From Holacanthus passer (taxonomy: Eukaryota; Chordata; Actinopteri; Pomacanthidae), in NCBI GenBank assembly GCA_025331565.1, contig JAFREQ010000047.1:3524001-3588000 (forward strand): a stretch of DNA of 64,000 nt, given 5' to 3'. How positions within the stretch are numbered: position 1 is the first letter of the stretch; each line of letters opens with the position of its first letter. This document shows positions 1-12,857 of this stretch, piece by piece. The position numbers and the translations under genes are program-made. The notes under the pieces were generated by a model, which saw only the letters and a program-made list of their open reading frames with translations, made no database searches and had not been told where the DNA came from.

Positions 1-835
1 TTTGAATAGACAATTGGTGGGCTGAGTGGTCAAAAGTTCCTCCCACTACAACGTCTTTGGCTGTGATAACAGATGCTCAACTAATACTAGAAAAATAGTG
101 GAAAAACTGCTGAAATTGAATATTGGCAGCTGCTGCCACATTTTAAATTCAGCGTTTTGTAAATATTTTTGTTTTGCTCTTTTTTATTCGATTCGGTATA
201 ATGCACCCACACGAGCATTAAAACAAACACGAGGAGCGTGCAGTCTGGAGAATGTGCTTCAGATCATTGTTGCACAGGCATCAATAAGAGAAATCAATAG
301 CGTGGAACGGTTTGAAACAGCTCTCAAATCATCTCCTTTGTCATCAGAAACCAGCAGAGAGAGAAAAATGTATCTGATTTACCCATATGTTTAGTGAGTG
401 GAAGGGAGGAGTGTGAATCTGAATAATAATCCTTTGAGTTGGTTTTCATTGTGTGCATCTCGCTGTCTTGCTTAATGATGAACAGTGTAAAGTCACCCCA
501 TCACTCTGCATGCTTCTTCAAACCTCCACCCGATGTGGGACATAGCTACTGTTTTACGCAGCGCTGCATCATCTAAACACAGGAGATGGGCTGTCTTAGA
601 GAAACTTTCAAGGATATGAGCTGCAGGTTTTTTCATTTTAATGTCACCTTGAGAATCAGAGCTGAGTCATCCCATCTCCTCCATTTTTTCCCTCTCTCTC
701 TCTCTTTCCTCTGTCCTTCTGGGATGTGAAGGGGCTGATTACAGGCTAATCAGATGTTTAGATTTATTTCTCGTTTCTAGCAGCTGAGTAAAGGCATGCC
801 AAGCGCGTGGTGCAGGAGGGAAGAGTGAGTGAGCG

Positions 836-858
836 TGAGAGAGAGAGAGAGACAGAGA
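836..858. repeat. GA microsatellite
   Basis: Alternating GA run, slightly interrupted. Confidence 0.8.
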
Positions 859-2619
859 TGATGAGTGGGGGCAGGGAGAGGCTTTAGTCATACAGTCAGG
901 ATGCCAGGAAATAATTAAAACAATCCTAAAAGATGCCAAGAGGAACAGGGAGAGAGGGATGCTGCGCCGTGGAGCAGGAGTAAATTGCTTTTCTTCCTGT
1001 TAATTACAGGGTTATGGTTTTCAACTGATGCAAATAGGTGCTATTTTGCACCTTATTATGATAATAACTTTTTTGTCCTGTGTTGTGTTACTCAAGCTTG
1101 GTAATTTATGAAAATGATGTTACACTCAATGAGGACGACACGCTGGTGTCACTCTCTGTGTGTGTGCGGATACACTCTTGTACGTAGCCGGTGAGCCTTC
1201 TCTCTCTCTCCATTCATGTGTCAAACGAGCGTCCTTGCGTACTCCTCTCTGTTCCTGCCAAATATTGACAATGCAAACCTTTCATTTTCATCTTTGATTT
1301 TCAGCCCGCCGTCTCCCCGCGCTCGCTCTGCTGCCGCTGTTAAGTCGACACAGTGGGTCTTTGTTCGGTGTGCTCAGCGAGACGTCTGCAGTTGTTGAGT
1401 GGAGCTGGCAGAGAGCCTCCTCCCGACTTTACCTGGGAAACAGCAAACAATAGTCAACGGGCTGGAGAGAGCGAAAAGAGCCTTTGAGGCCTTTTGGGTT
1501 TTTTCGTAAAAGGCGAATCAAACGTGCTGTAGGTTGAGTACGTATTCAGTCACACTCTCGCCCGGGTTTGATTCTGGCTCGGATGGGACGTTGGATCAGT
1601 AGCTGCGAGGAGAAGACAGGCAGAGCAAAAAGACTGTTGCCTCTGGTGCTGCCACCCATGGAGACATGCGAGGCGGACATTGAAGTGAAAAGGATAGAAA
1701 TAAAGGAAAAGAAATGTGAAGTGGCTTCTGTCACTTGTAGCATTCAGACAGGATCATGTCTCTGTGTAACCACCAGTCTCACTTCTTCACCTCATGTCCT
1801 TTACTTCACACATGACACCTGGTGCACTGGTTGCCTTTCTTGTGAAGTCATGCTGTGACTTGATTGCCAATTGAACTCAGCCTTTTCATAATCATGCACG
1901 CAGTATGCACATTCACCGACGTACATTCCTTATATCGAAAATCCCACGCCGCCACTCACGTCTTCTTTTACACCTTCGTCCGAGCTCACTTCCCTCGCCG
2001 GCACGCACACAAAGACAAACCTCGACTGGATCTCTCTGACAGGTGATTGATGCGACACACGCCAGCGTTTGCTTTCCCCTTTCTCAGCGCTGTCACATTT
2101 ATTTCCCCTGTATAGACCTGCTGCACTGTGCTGATACAGAGCAGAAATATGAACAGGTGTGACGTGGGTAATTTGTCCACATGGCCCGGAGCAGTGGTTG
2201 GGCGAAACTGGGCAGCTCAGCTCAGTTTAAAGTTGAAATCCAGCCCAGAGCGGCTGACTGAGGTCTTTGTAGGCGACCCCAAAGGAGCCATTCGTTTTTC
2301 AAGCACAATTGCAACAAAGCCAAATTCTCTCTCTCTTTTTCTGGCCACCTTTCTGAAAAGAAAGAAAAATAAAGTTTTCAATATGCCTCAAATTAGAGCA
2401 GATGTTTTTGCTCTCTGACTTATCTCACAGTAAATGCCTCACTTCAGCTCAGTGACATGTACACAGTGAAATGCAGTGGTTGTATTATTACTGTCTGACA
2501 TTTTATTAAGGTCCCATGCTGACTGAATACTTGACACCGGAGTCTTGTGTTATATCCCTCTCTGCTTCTTAGGTGTTTCACTTATTCATTCATCCAGTGC
2601 TGTTTTATTTTGACACTCA

Positions 2620-2950
2620 CCTCTCCTCTCATTGCAGATAGCTTCACTTCCTGCCTTTGTGTGTTTCCTACCTGTTTGAATGTCTGCCCCACCCAGATTG
2701 GTTTCACCTGTTATCCTCTCCAGTATATTTGGTGTGCGTGCCAGTTTGACTTTGTGTCCAGTGTCAAGCTTTCCAGCCTCCTTTTTCTCGTCCCTAGTTT
2801 CTCCCCAGCCTGTTGGACTTCATCTTTACCTTCTTCCTGCTGGATTTGTTTGCCTTATCTATGGATTGATTACTTGTGTATTGAACCCCTTTTGGGCAAA
2901 TAAAGGCTGTGTTTTTGGACTCTGTGTCTGAGTTGTGCTGCTGAGTCTGT
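2620..2950 (+). repeat. Promoter/polyA-type interspersed repeat, copy 1
   Basis: The segment TGTCTGCCCCACCCAGATT (about 2681-2699) matches the reverse complement of the copy at 61650-62068 over roughly 45 bases. Downstream are TTTCACCTG, a TATA-like CAGTATATTT, and then AATAAA at 2899-2904 followed by GGCTGTGTTTTTGGACTCTG. The arrangement, promoter-like box then polyA signal without any coding frame, resembles a solo LTR or short retroelement. It could alternatively be a DNA element; I do not name the family. Confidence 0.55.
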
Positions 2951-3324
2951 TTGTTTGTATATAACCATAGTTGTAACTTCTGGTTTACGGAACATTTGGA
3001 GAAGATTAATTGGATGAGGTCAGCCTGCAGGTGAAATAAACAGGAGAAAGGTGTAAAAAGAAGTCTTTATGTTCACCTTCTGCTAGCATAATTTTAATAA
3101 TCCTAACAGTCAGCAATTTTCTTACCACTTGGAGAGATAAAATAAGAAGTCTGCTGCTATTCTTCAAATTATCTTGCTTTGTGAACTTGGAATCTTTTGA
3201 AACTATCAACTGGGTGTAGAAAAGCACATCCCTTTTTAAGTCGATATGGCAAACTCATTTGCAAGCTATTACCTATTTAAACATCCAGCAGATACGGATC
3301 AACATTAGTATTCATTTGGAGTTG

Positions 3325-3500
3325 TGATGGATGTAAGTCCAATATTTACTTTCCTTTTAGCTCTGTTTTTGGTTTCCACCAACTCCCGAGGGAGTTATCC
3401 GGCTCTTTAACTGCTAAAAGCTCCATTATGTTCACCAGCTCGTCGCTAACTTTGTGCGTGTGCTGTTGGGTGCTGAGCAGGTAGTGCACTTTTTTTTTTA
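3325..3500 (+). repeat. Interspersed repeat (ATGTAAGTCCAATATT family), copy A
   Basis: ATGTAAGTCCAATATTTACT then TTTTAGCTCTG and GGTTTCCACCAACTCCCGAG match the copy at 54803-54975 with roughly 80-85% identity over the first 38 bases. It continues with GCTCCATTATGTTCACCAGC and GTGCTGAGCAGGTAGTGCA, a string common in fish genomes. Confidence 0.55.
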
Positions 3501-5387
3501 TAGAGAAGCAAAAGTGAACCAAAACAGACACTATCAACGCTATCAGAGTCAGATGATTGATCTCTGTGGGTGTGCCACCAGGAGCGACACTCATCACATA
3601 CAAGAAGTTATATGACCCATCATTAACTTAAAAATATGTATCACAGACGCTTCAACGACGGCAGCTATAATTCCCTCGGACTTCGGAGTCCATTTACAGG
3701 ACAGGTCAGGTCACTCGTCTTTTATAAACACGGGGCAGGTTCTGTCCGCAATTGATTTATAGTCTGTTGGCAGTGGGTCAGCTCTGGTATTGAGCTTTGT
3801 GTGCAAAACAAGACTCTGAGTGACACCTCAGATGACACCACCAGAGAAGAAGTAAAGCTGAGAGGGGACGGGGAGGAGCTGGTGACGGAGGGTGGACAGA
3901 CTTCGTTTTCATCGCACACTAATTCACAGCTCCAGTCTCACTCGTCCCTGTCTTATCTCCGCCCTCGATCCCTCTCCTTATCTCGCTCTCCCTGCTCTGC
4001 CCCCTCCCTCCTTCTTTTCTCCTCCTCTTGCTTTACAAGCCGCGGATTTGCTTGAAGTGTACAGTTGCTACGGCCAGTCATCACAACTCCTGCACTTTAA
4101 CTGCACATCTCTTGATTGATGTTCCCATATCTGTTGCTCACACACACTAAGCAGCTCTCAGATAGAAACACACTATTAGCTTTAAGACTGGCTCCGTGCC
4201 GCAAGTTAAACTCCAATCACTGGAAGATCTCGCTGGCAGGGAGAAGGGGAAGAAAGCGATAGAGGGACAGATAAAGACGGCAAGATAAAGTTAGAGCCAA
4301 CAGAGAGTGAGGACAGACAGAGAAAGAGAGAAAGTCAGAGAAGTGGTGGTGGCAGTGGTGGTGAGAGAAATGCATAATAGATTTCCCTGTAATGTGCTGT
4401 CTTTGCCATCCAAGTGTATGAGTGTACACTTGTCTAAGTTGCAGCGCGCTGCAGGAAACTGAAAATGGGAAACACTGCACTTAAAATAGCAAGACAAAGC
4501 TCCGGCGTGGAGCCGGTGGTGTATATCTGTAGAAGAGGTTAAGTGAGAGAAAATGGAGTTTGCTAAATTGAATTCACTTTTATAATAGAGTTTCATAGGA
4601 GCACAAAATGGTCAGCTTATCAAGCGACCCAACAGAGCAGAGGTATCTGACCTTCCCCTCTCTTTATATACCCGTATACAGCCATTTAGATATTCAAATT
4701 GGATGCGCTCCCCTTTTTTCCGCCTTCAGACAGTTCAAATCATTATGCTTTAAAGCCTCGTAGAAACACCTGGGAATCACATGTTGCACCGCTGTTGTTT
4801 GACACTGATCTTTGTCTCATTATGCATCACTATCTCCTCCTTGCTGCTGAGAATTTTAATCAGCCAAACAGTAGTCTAGCTTCCGGCCTTTGTGGTGCCC
4901 CTGCCTGTATTCATTATATACCTTTGAATATCTCACAACAGCCTGAAAATCAAGTGATGCCTGCAACACTCTGATATTGGGTTGTGGGTAATGAACTTTT
5001 TTCACATAATTCATAATGATTGTTGAAGTAAGCCTGAAGGTAAAGCAAAATTAAAGTAAGATTATACGCAGATTGAAAGTAAAGCAGCGATAGAAATACA
5101 TAAGCACTGTCGTATTCATTGCATATATTTTTATGTTACGTAAACCTCCCTTTGACTCCCAAAATCATCTCCCAGTTCCCTGGAGGGGCGCCAGATCTTG
5201 CGACTCTGTTACTGCAAATCAATTTACTTCATAAAGTCAGTATATGCATGACCTGACCAGTCATCCTCGATTGTTATGGCTGTTTTGTGAAACTTAATGA
5301 TGCACAATCGAGAGGGAGGTGAGGGTATGAATATCCATCATCCCCCCCTGGAAATCCACGCAGGCTCAGCAGAAAAACAAGCTCAGA

Positions 5388-5731
5388 CTTAAAGGAGCAG
5401 TACGCAAGATTTGTCGGCAAACACACCGTTCAAAGTTGGCCCTTCCTCCCCAGAGCAACGAGAGAGAGCAGCGGAGGTCAAGCGAGCTAGAGGGTGAATG
5501 AAGAGAGGGAGCGATTATTTCCTGATTGTTTCATGGCAATTACATTTTAAAATACAAATACGCACACCCACACCTCTGCACAACCCTGTGGGAAGGTGCC
5601 GCATTGCCGATTTTGTGTGTGTCTGTAGGTAGAGACACTTCTCGTGGGTCATAAATGATGATTGAGAGGGATTATTTTTGCATGAGTCTAGACATAAACA
5701 TATACAAAACTCTGCGTAGTATACCTTTAAG
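5388..5731. mobile_element. MITE-like element with terminal inverted repeats
   Basis: The left end reads CTTAAAGGAGCAGTACGCA. The reverse complement of the right end (finishing at 5731) reads CTTAAAGGTATACTACGCA, giving about 15 of 19 matching bases. The 344-base interior has no coding frame. The segment resembles abundant teleost short DNA elements starting TTAAAGG. Target duplication is unclear, possibly absorbed in the TTAA/TTTAAG ends. The superfamily is not assigned. Confidence 0.55.
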
Positions 5732-6261
5732 GGACAGATTGATGAATTCAGCATATGCTTTGGGAGTTTCACGTGGACTCAAACCTGATCTGTAGCTCTG
5801 GATGTTGGACTGAGCTGTGAACAGTGTGGTGCATGTCTGTCAGTGTATGTGTGTTTGTGTGCGACTCCCACTGTGCAATTTGGTTTGAAGAGAAGAAAAA
5901 TAGGGAAAAGAGGAATAATTGAAAGTAATTATTTTAAAAAACTCACAATCAAATTCTGCATTGTCTCATTGATGTCTGTCTAATATGCATGAAATATGGT
6001 GTTACTTTAAAAGATGGTGTTATTTTATGTTACAATTCAGGAGGTTCCATCATCATCACCAAAACCATATCTTTCTGGGGTTGAATGGAGTTCTATCCCC
6101 AGTTGCCCAAATGTCTAGGCTGCTCAAGTTACTTTACGATTTGGTTTAAGACCATAGTCATGATTGAAAGGACAATACATCAGTTTTACCCATGCAGTTC
6201 AGTTTACTTCTCAGCCAGTGAAAGGTGATGTCACACTGATGTAATTCTTGGGTTGTGTCTT

Positions 6262-6772
6262 AAGGCTTTTACACAATTAATCGTGTGAATCAATTTGCAC
6301 ATCTAGAAATCTTTTGTGTTATGAGTTCTTTCACACAGAATGTGAATATTACAGGGTGATTAAAATCACTTTTTTTTTCAGAACAAGTTCAGTTGTTTTT
6401 TTTTTCCTGCTTTTGCACCACCAATAATGGCATCAACCAATCACAGACCTGTTGATTGTCTGTGTTTCTCAACACCCTGTATTATATGACAGGGGACACA
6501 AAAATTATAAAGACAATGAACTCAAGGACAGTACTGTTCCCCACCCACACACAAAAAAAAATTAATGTTGCGTGAGGACAAGGAGATTATCATCACTTTT
6601 CTAAGGAATGAGCTGGCATGAATCTGTTCAAACCCTTAACTGAACCAATGTTGCAACTATGGCAAATTGGCATCACTGCACTTATGAATAGTTCTAATGC
6701 TAAATATTCGCAGGAAAGTATTTTGCATTTTGATGTCATTTATTTGTTACGTCTCTGGTGTGTAAAGACCTT
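6262..6772. mobile_element. Degenerate terminal-inverted-repeat DNA element
   Basis: The left end reads AAGGCTTTTACACA and the reverse complement of the right end reads AAGGTCTTTACACA, with weaker similarity further in (CGT..AA). The element is about 511 bases long, AT-rich and without a coding frame. The interior includes ACCAATCACAGACC. A clear target duplication was not seen, so the exact ends and superfamily are uncertain. Confidence 0.45.
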
Positions 6773-9299
6773 GAGAGTTCAATTTTTTAACAGATAGCCC
6801 ATGTTACAACCTGGAGTTGTGGAATTTGAAAGAAGTTGGTTTTTAAGAGACAGACACAGTCTAATGAAAGACTACTGAGTTGCACCTTTGGAAATGGTGA
6901 ATGCAGTGTTTTTGAAGCTTGCCCATCGCTTTTGAAATCTGTCTTTGGTGAGTTCCCCAACTTTTTCAAAGGGCAATAGTAAATCACTGAAGTGCCCTTT
7001 TTTTAAAGGATCAATAGTGTTGAATGTTGGTGTGGGACCCATGCAGACTGTGGCCTCTGGTGTCAAGGTCACACACTTCGTACACCCAACCATCGTCTTG
7101 ACCTCCTCCTCATGCTACTTCTGCTCGTACTACTTAGAGTGGAAGGTCATTACTCTTGTTAGGACATTAACATACATGTAGGTAACATAATAGCAAATTA
7201 CAAATACTGATATTTTTCTGTGAGAGGACAGTATCAGTATTCATTAATGACAACTTCTCTACTACATTTTACATGTTATGTTATATTAAATTGATTAAAA
7301 CTACCATTTGTTTAAGCTCATACTTGCTGTAACATTTCACTCCATTTAATACTTGACTCTAAAAGTAAGGGTCAGATAAGATGATGTGGCAAACCATTTA
7401 AGATAATTAAATTTGTCTCACCACAGACATGATGTACAAAGAAGTAACAACACAACACATGATAGGAATCAAATAAGACAAATTGAAAAGCACTTTAGTG
7501 TCCAACTTTTGTATTAAAAAAGTACACTGTCCAGCTCTAAACCCATTAGAGACCCACCTTCAGTATTAGTTCATGGTGTTGATCCAGTAAACACGCGTGC
7601 ATTTAAAAGAGGAAAAACATATCTTACTTAAGAGAAAATAAACAGGAGCAATAATCAACATTTATGCAAAGAGCTCTCCTTTCGCTCCTCACTACTCTGC
7701 TTTTTATCTTCTCTTTAAATGAGCTCTCACCGCAAATTGTCTCTCCCTCATTCTGCGTATCCCACCCACACCTGCCATTGACACAAAAACACACACAGAT
7801 GCACGCAATGTATGCCAGCATTTTGCTCCCGATGTAACTGGATTACGAGTGGGCGACGAGCCTCGTCCTCCCTCCTGCTCCCAGATCCCTTTGAGTCGTC
7901 AGGGCAAACCGAGGGAACGAGGCTCAGATCAGAGTTAGCAAGAGCTCATCTGTCTCAACACATCCACGAGAGCGACAGTGGCGCTCTGCTCTCACATAAG
8001 AACTTCTGAATAAGCTGTCAAAGTAAATTAATTACATCCTCAATATGCATTGGTTCAGACTCCCCCCTTTTAGTTTTTATGAAGCATCATTCTGTGAGAG
8101 GTTATCGCAGCATTCATGTTACATTGTTTTCAGATTTCTTTCTGAATATTAGAAAAGCAGTGTACCCTCTGCAGAATTACATGTTTTCAACAACAACGAA
8201 AATTAGCAAGTGCCTGCAATTTTCTTAAATTATAGTATTTCCATCTTAAAAACATATCATTTTAATTTTGACTCATAATTTAAACCAACCCTTTGTTTTT
8301 AATGAGCACTGAAAGGATGGCTTCTTCACCTCTAATGAGCACACCTGGACAGTCAGACAGATGCACTAGACTTCCTACCAGGCTCCTCTGTGTCCTCTCA
8401 CAGCGAAGGGCAATCCCTTACCAAAACATACACGCTTTTTCCGAACATGTGCACGCGCTCACGCAACCCCTGACCGGCTTCTGATGGCAGCAGCAGCAGC
8501 TCAGAGTGGCCCCTAAGGGTGCAGCTCTGCAGTGCAGTGGAAAGAGCAATATAACAGCCCGCTCTCTCTAACATTGGGGTCACGGCGTTTGCCTCACGAC
8601 GTGGCACTTTCTGCCACTCAAGCAAAAATCTGGACAAATCACCTTGCCGTCTGGAGAATTATTCCACAGTGCAAGCAGAATACACAGGCCACGTTTGCTT
8701 TAGCTGGCACGTTGCTTGCTTTTACGCGTGCGTGTTTAAAGTGGATGTGTGCGTTCGCAGCTAAATGAGGACACGTGTGATCATTGTGTTTGTGCGCTGT
8801 CTCATTTGTTGACTGATTTGTTTGGGCCTTCTCTGGTTTTGGAGATAACCACGTATAACCAGATATGAATATTCCTAATGGCTTTTAAATGTCTTTCTAA
8901 TTTGCCCTTTAAAGGGCTCTAATGGACTGTCCCCGTGTTTTCACTGAGGGGAGGAAAAGTGGCTGTGTCTCATTTACTGGTTACGTACCTTTGAGCCTGC
9001 ACCAAAGCAAACAGACGCTTCTTCGCAACTTCTGCTGTTGAAAGAAACATAATACCCTGATATTCACTCAACAGTCTGTGTAGCTCAATTGTATTTGGCT
9101 GTCAGCTGGAGCTTCCCTGGGTTTGAGCTTTAGAGTGAATCTGTCAGTTTATGTGGGATGAAAATGAACATTTAAGGGAAGATTTCAGGGACCAATACAG
9201 GCCGGTTGGGCAAACCTCAATCCCTGGTTAACACGAAGGGGTTTTGCTTGATGTAGTAGAGCAAAACACATCTTTTTAGACTATAGTTGCTGTTAATGC

Positions 9300-9440
9300 C
9301 TGGATTTACTCTGACACCAGCTGGATTTCAGGCCAATATCAACTCTGACATTTGAGAGTTCAGAAAAACCTGAAACCAATATATCGGCTGATATTTGCTT
9401 TTAACAGTCAATCAAATTTTGTTTGCAATTTATTTAGTTA
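9300..9440. repeat. Short interspersed repeat fragment (TATATCGGCTGATA type)
   Basis: Contains GGCCAATATCAACTCTGA followed by AAACCAATATATCGGCTGATA. From general knowledge this resembles a teleost DNA-transposon-derived repeat with nested 'ATATCGGCTGATAT' palindromes. Ends are not defined. Confidence 0.35.
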
Positions 9441-11377
9441 TGTTAAATACACTAGACGAGAATGATACCACTTTCATGTAGATTTTCAAAATGAACTCAA
9501 ACATAACATTTCTGTACTGCAATTTGAATACACTTCATATTTGTAACCTGTAACCCAGAGGTCAGAGTGTGTGTCTGATGGTGAAGTCACTGATATGAGG
9601 AGTGAGACATATGGAGGCTAATAACCTGTGAGCCTGGCTCTGTTTTATTGGACGGGCTGGCCTCATGCGTCATGTGTGTGCTCTGTGTGTGTTTGCATAC
9701 GTGTGTGTGTGAGAAAGAGAGAGCGACGTGCAGAACATTTCCACTGATACATGTGTCATTACTAATAGCACATTTACCTTGCAGCGGTGGCTCTTTTGTT
9801 ACAGTTAAACATGTGTTGGTTAACAGTAGTAATCACTAGCAGGGAAAGCGTGTGTGTGAGCTAGAGTGCGGGGGGAAAGGTGTGAGCACAGGTTGATTGC
9901 AAAGCCATTTCCCAAGGCTTTGTCGCGCTCTGTTAGCTGAAGAGTTCCATTTCAAAGACAATTTGTCTACTGCTGAGCACTTTGGCAAAGAGCAGCCTTG
10001 TGGTGAAAAAAGTCTGTCGCCCTGTGTGTATGTGTGTGTGTGTGTCTGTGAAACTGTGAAACTGTGAGTAATGTGTCACGGAACATATGAGAACAATTTA
10101 GAAGCTTGCATGTGTTTACAGTATATACCCATGTGCACATGTATATACATAGAAAAGTAGTGCACCAGAGCTCCTAAATCACTCACTTGTGACATTAACA
10201 CAGTTGCACGCCCCATCCAATCACCATCCACTAGCCATCAGTGGCCCGCTGAGTGGCCGCATTAGCAGGGTTGTGATCCACTCTTTGGCTCCTTTTCAAG
10301 CCAATGCTGGCTTGGCTGTTCGCCAACAAGATTTTTTGGAGAGGTCCTCCATCATCTGCAGGCCTCAGCCCCACAGGAGCTGCTGCTGCTGCTCACCTAC
10401 ACATGCATGCACTCAAGGGCTGAGCATGTGCACAGGAAGTAACCCCGGGCCCACTTTCACACCATTTCCTCATGTGCTCTGAGGCCTTATTACATCTATA
10501 ACAGGCTGCACAATGGCCCACTTTCTGTCACTGAACAAATGTTGGACTCTTTACTGTAAAGTTATGTTTTGAGCACCATGTTAAAGATTTTAAAAAATCC
10601 TTATTTCAACTCTAGAACAGTGTAAAGAAAAATAAAATCTCTCAGCAAAGCACTCGTACATGTAATAATCTTAACATTTTTGAAATGCACAGAGAAATAC
10701 ATGCCCATATGTTTCTGCAGCAGCTTGCACTGTATCTTACTTCAGATGGTAAAACCTCATCATGCAGTTTTATTATAGCTTTGGATTTGATTGATTCCAG
10801 CCTTTACATTTAGCATGTTGCACCTTCTGTATCTGACAATGTAACACTTTACGTGAAGAGGTCTCACCTACTTGGTTATGTCTAAGGTATCTGAGCTGCT
10901 CTTCTTTGTAAGGGCAGATGGAGAAAGTGAATAATGTGTCTTAGTAATGTGTAATAAAACCTTGTTAACCCTGCTTTTACTTTTTTTTTTTCTTTTCATG
11001 TAATTATTAGCTGGTCTTGTTGTTCATTTGTACAAGATGCTTGGCTCAAATGAAACACAATGACAGTTTATTATTATGTATAAACACTTCATATCACATA
11101 TCATATTTTTTCCACAAGCAGTTGCTTTTATGCTACCGGATTTCCTGAAAACTTAGTCATAAGTCCTTGTATTATTTTTCTAATTGTTTTGTAGCTACAG
11201 TCAGGACTTCATTCACTGTGTGGGACAAATATGGAGCATTGCCTGTCTTGTCTGTTGTTGTGTCTATGGAGCTGGAACCTACAAATATAGGACCTGTAAA
11301 GACAACTTTTCTTAGAGCTGATGTTCTGGTGCTTATATGGTCACACCTTCTTAGTTATTTCATATACTTTCTCTCAG

Positions 11378-11520
11378 GTACGCTGTTCTGCGAGACCCAG
11401 CAGGCTGGCTGAGTGTGAACCCAGTCAGAGGGACTGTCAACACTTCGGCCTCGCTGGACCGCGAGTCTCCTTATGTCCATGACAATAAATACACAGCTGT
11501 CTTCATCGCCACAGATAACG
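11378..11520 (+). CDS. cdh13: cdh13 coding exon: end of EC4 (LDRE motif)
   Basis: This is a 143-base internal exon. The acceptor is TTTCTCTCAG ending at 11377 and the donor is GTGAGT at 11521. It starts with the third base of a split codon, encodes 47 full codons (window protein residues 1-47) and ends with the first base of a glycine codon (phase 1). The peptide opens YAVLRDPAGWLSV and contains LDRESP at residues 26-31, the calcium-binding LDRE motif at the base of a cadherin repeat, then YTAVFIATDN before the exon end. N21-T-S is a potential N-glycosylation site. The order (D-P-x-G-W-L, LDRE, ATDNG) matches the end of EC4 of cadherins. The assignment to T-cadherin rests on the exons that follow, which join in frame. 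Confidence 0.92.
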
Positions 11521-12394
11521 GTGAGTGTCAGATACCCCACTGTATGAAAATGATAGAAGATAATTAGACACACACAGTATGTGACTTAATGCATAAATTG
11601 GTAGTGAGTGAATAAAAGGCTTTGGAATTACTCTCCTAAAGTGATGCCTGGTAGATATTTCTCAGAAAGAGACAAATGTTTCTGAGATTGGATTGTTTGT
11701 GTGGACACTGATAGAGCTGGAGGAAAAAGTGACATTAATGAAAGAAGAACACCAAAGCACAAGAAAATGTTTCAGCAAATTAAATTCATTCAAGTTCCCT
11801 TCCCATTTTTTCTGACCAGTTTAAGGTATTTTAAGGGCCTTTACATTTCAGGGATGTTTTTATGCTATTGCACGCCATATATATATTTTCAAACTTTTTT
11901 TGTTTGCTTTGTAGTTTGCGTTTGACTTTGGGTTTCAATTTTTGTTGTTTGTATTTTTGATGACTTGAATCACTGATGGTATGAAAAGTCATTTTCATGT
12001 GGTTTATTCCTCATGTCCCCGGTGTGTTAAGGCCTCTAAGTGTGATAAAGACTCTACTTTATGCCGTGGCGGCGAGCCGACAAGCCTTCCCACCATAGAT
12101 TTATCCTCATTTGCATTAAACAAAGAATTCTTCCTGGGTGATGAGTGTCGGCGCAGAATCATTGAAGCAAACATGAAACAAAGCCTGCCGGTGCATTCTT
12201 GGACAGGACTGACCCTGTCTGTTAGTTTCACCTGGATGCAGGAAAAACCGACATTATCCCGTGGTGACAATGGGATGGCCTTAAGTGGCACCGCTTCTGT
12301 CAGACCATATGGTCGCTGGCTGGCAGTGTCAGTGGAGCTGCTGCTCTGAGACTTTCCAAGGCGCAGATGAAAGCGTTGAGAGCCCCGACGCGTC

Positions 12395-12492
12395 TCTCCT
12401 TTCTCTCTCTCTCTTCCTGTGTCTCGCTGTCTCTTTGTCCCTTTTGTCCCCTCTCTCTCTCTCTCTCTCTCCCTGTCTCTCTCCCTCTCCCT
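12395..12492. repeat. CT-rich tract with (CT)10 core at 12451-12470
   Basis: Pyrimidine tract of almost 100 bases of TCTC-type sequence in the cdh13 intron. Confidence 0.8.
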
Positions 12493-12825
12493 ATCAATCT
12501 ATCTGGTCTCCTGTGCTCAGGGAGATTCTGACAGATCCATTAGAGGAACTGAGAGATTCTATTAGTAGGCAGCAGAATAGCACTGTTGTGCTGGGGAATT
12601 TGGCAGCCTCAGAAAGATGAGCGTTGAAAGAGAAGTAATGATGGGGCAGCGGGAGAAGGTGGAGGGAAGTGGAAGGGTGAGGGGAAGAAGAGAAAAGAAG
12701 GGACATAAGAGGAGATAACAGGAAAAAGATATAGAGCTGGGGAAGTGGGTAAGGAATAGGTGGAGAGGAAGAGAAATGGCCCAGACCTTTAACAACCTAC
12801 TTGTATCAATGCTTGCGTGCACGTG

Positions 12826-12854
<29 letters not shown>
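12826..12854. repeat. GT microsatellite
   Basis: Uninterrupted GT dinucleotides ending at TGTGCGCACG. Confidence 0.9.

Positions 12855-12857
<3 letters not shown>

Larger units (their letters stand above)
1..11377 (+). other. cdh13: Intron of cdh13 (5' end outside window)
   Basis: No cadherin-like reading frame, no DxNDN-type motif and no other protein I can recognise occurs before the acceptor at 11377. The stretch holds several repeats listed separately: a promoter/polyA-type repeat near 2620-2950, a short family copy near 3325-3500, terminal-inverted-repeat elements at 5388-5731 and 6262-6772, and a fragment near 9300-9440. It also has small GA and GT tracts. CpG-richer patches occur around 1300-1600 and 1920-2080. 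The remaining sequence is unannotated non-coding DNA. Regulatory elements may be present, but conservation cannot be judged from one sequence. Confidence 0.75.

Noticed and set aside
6872..7093. Minus-strand frame with KVGELTKDRFQKRWASF, considered as a transposase or SANT-like fragment
   Set aside because: It is too short and has no motif that I can tie to a family. It lies just beyond a terminal-inverted-repeat element, so a transposon origin is possible but unsupported.
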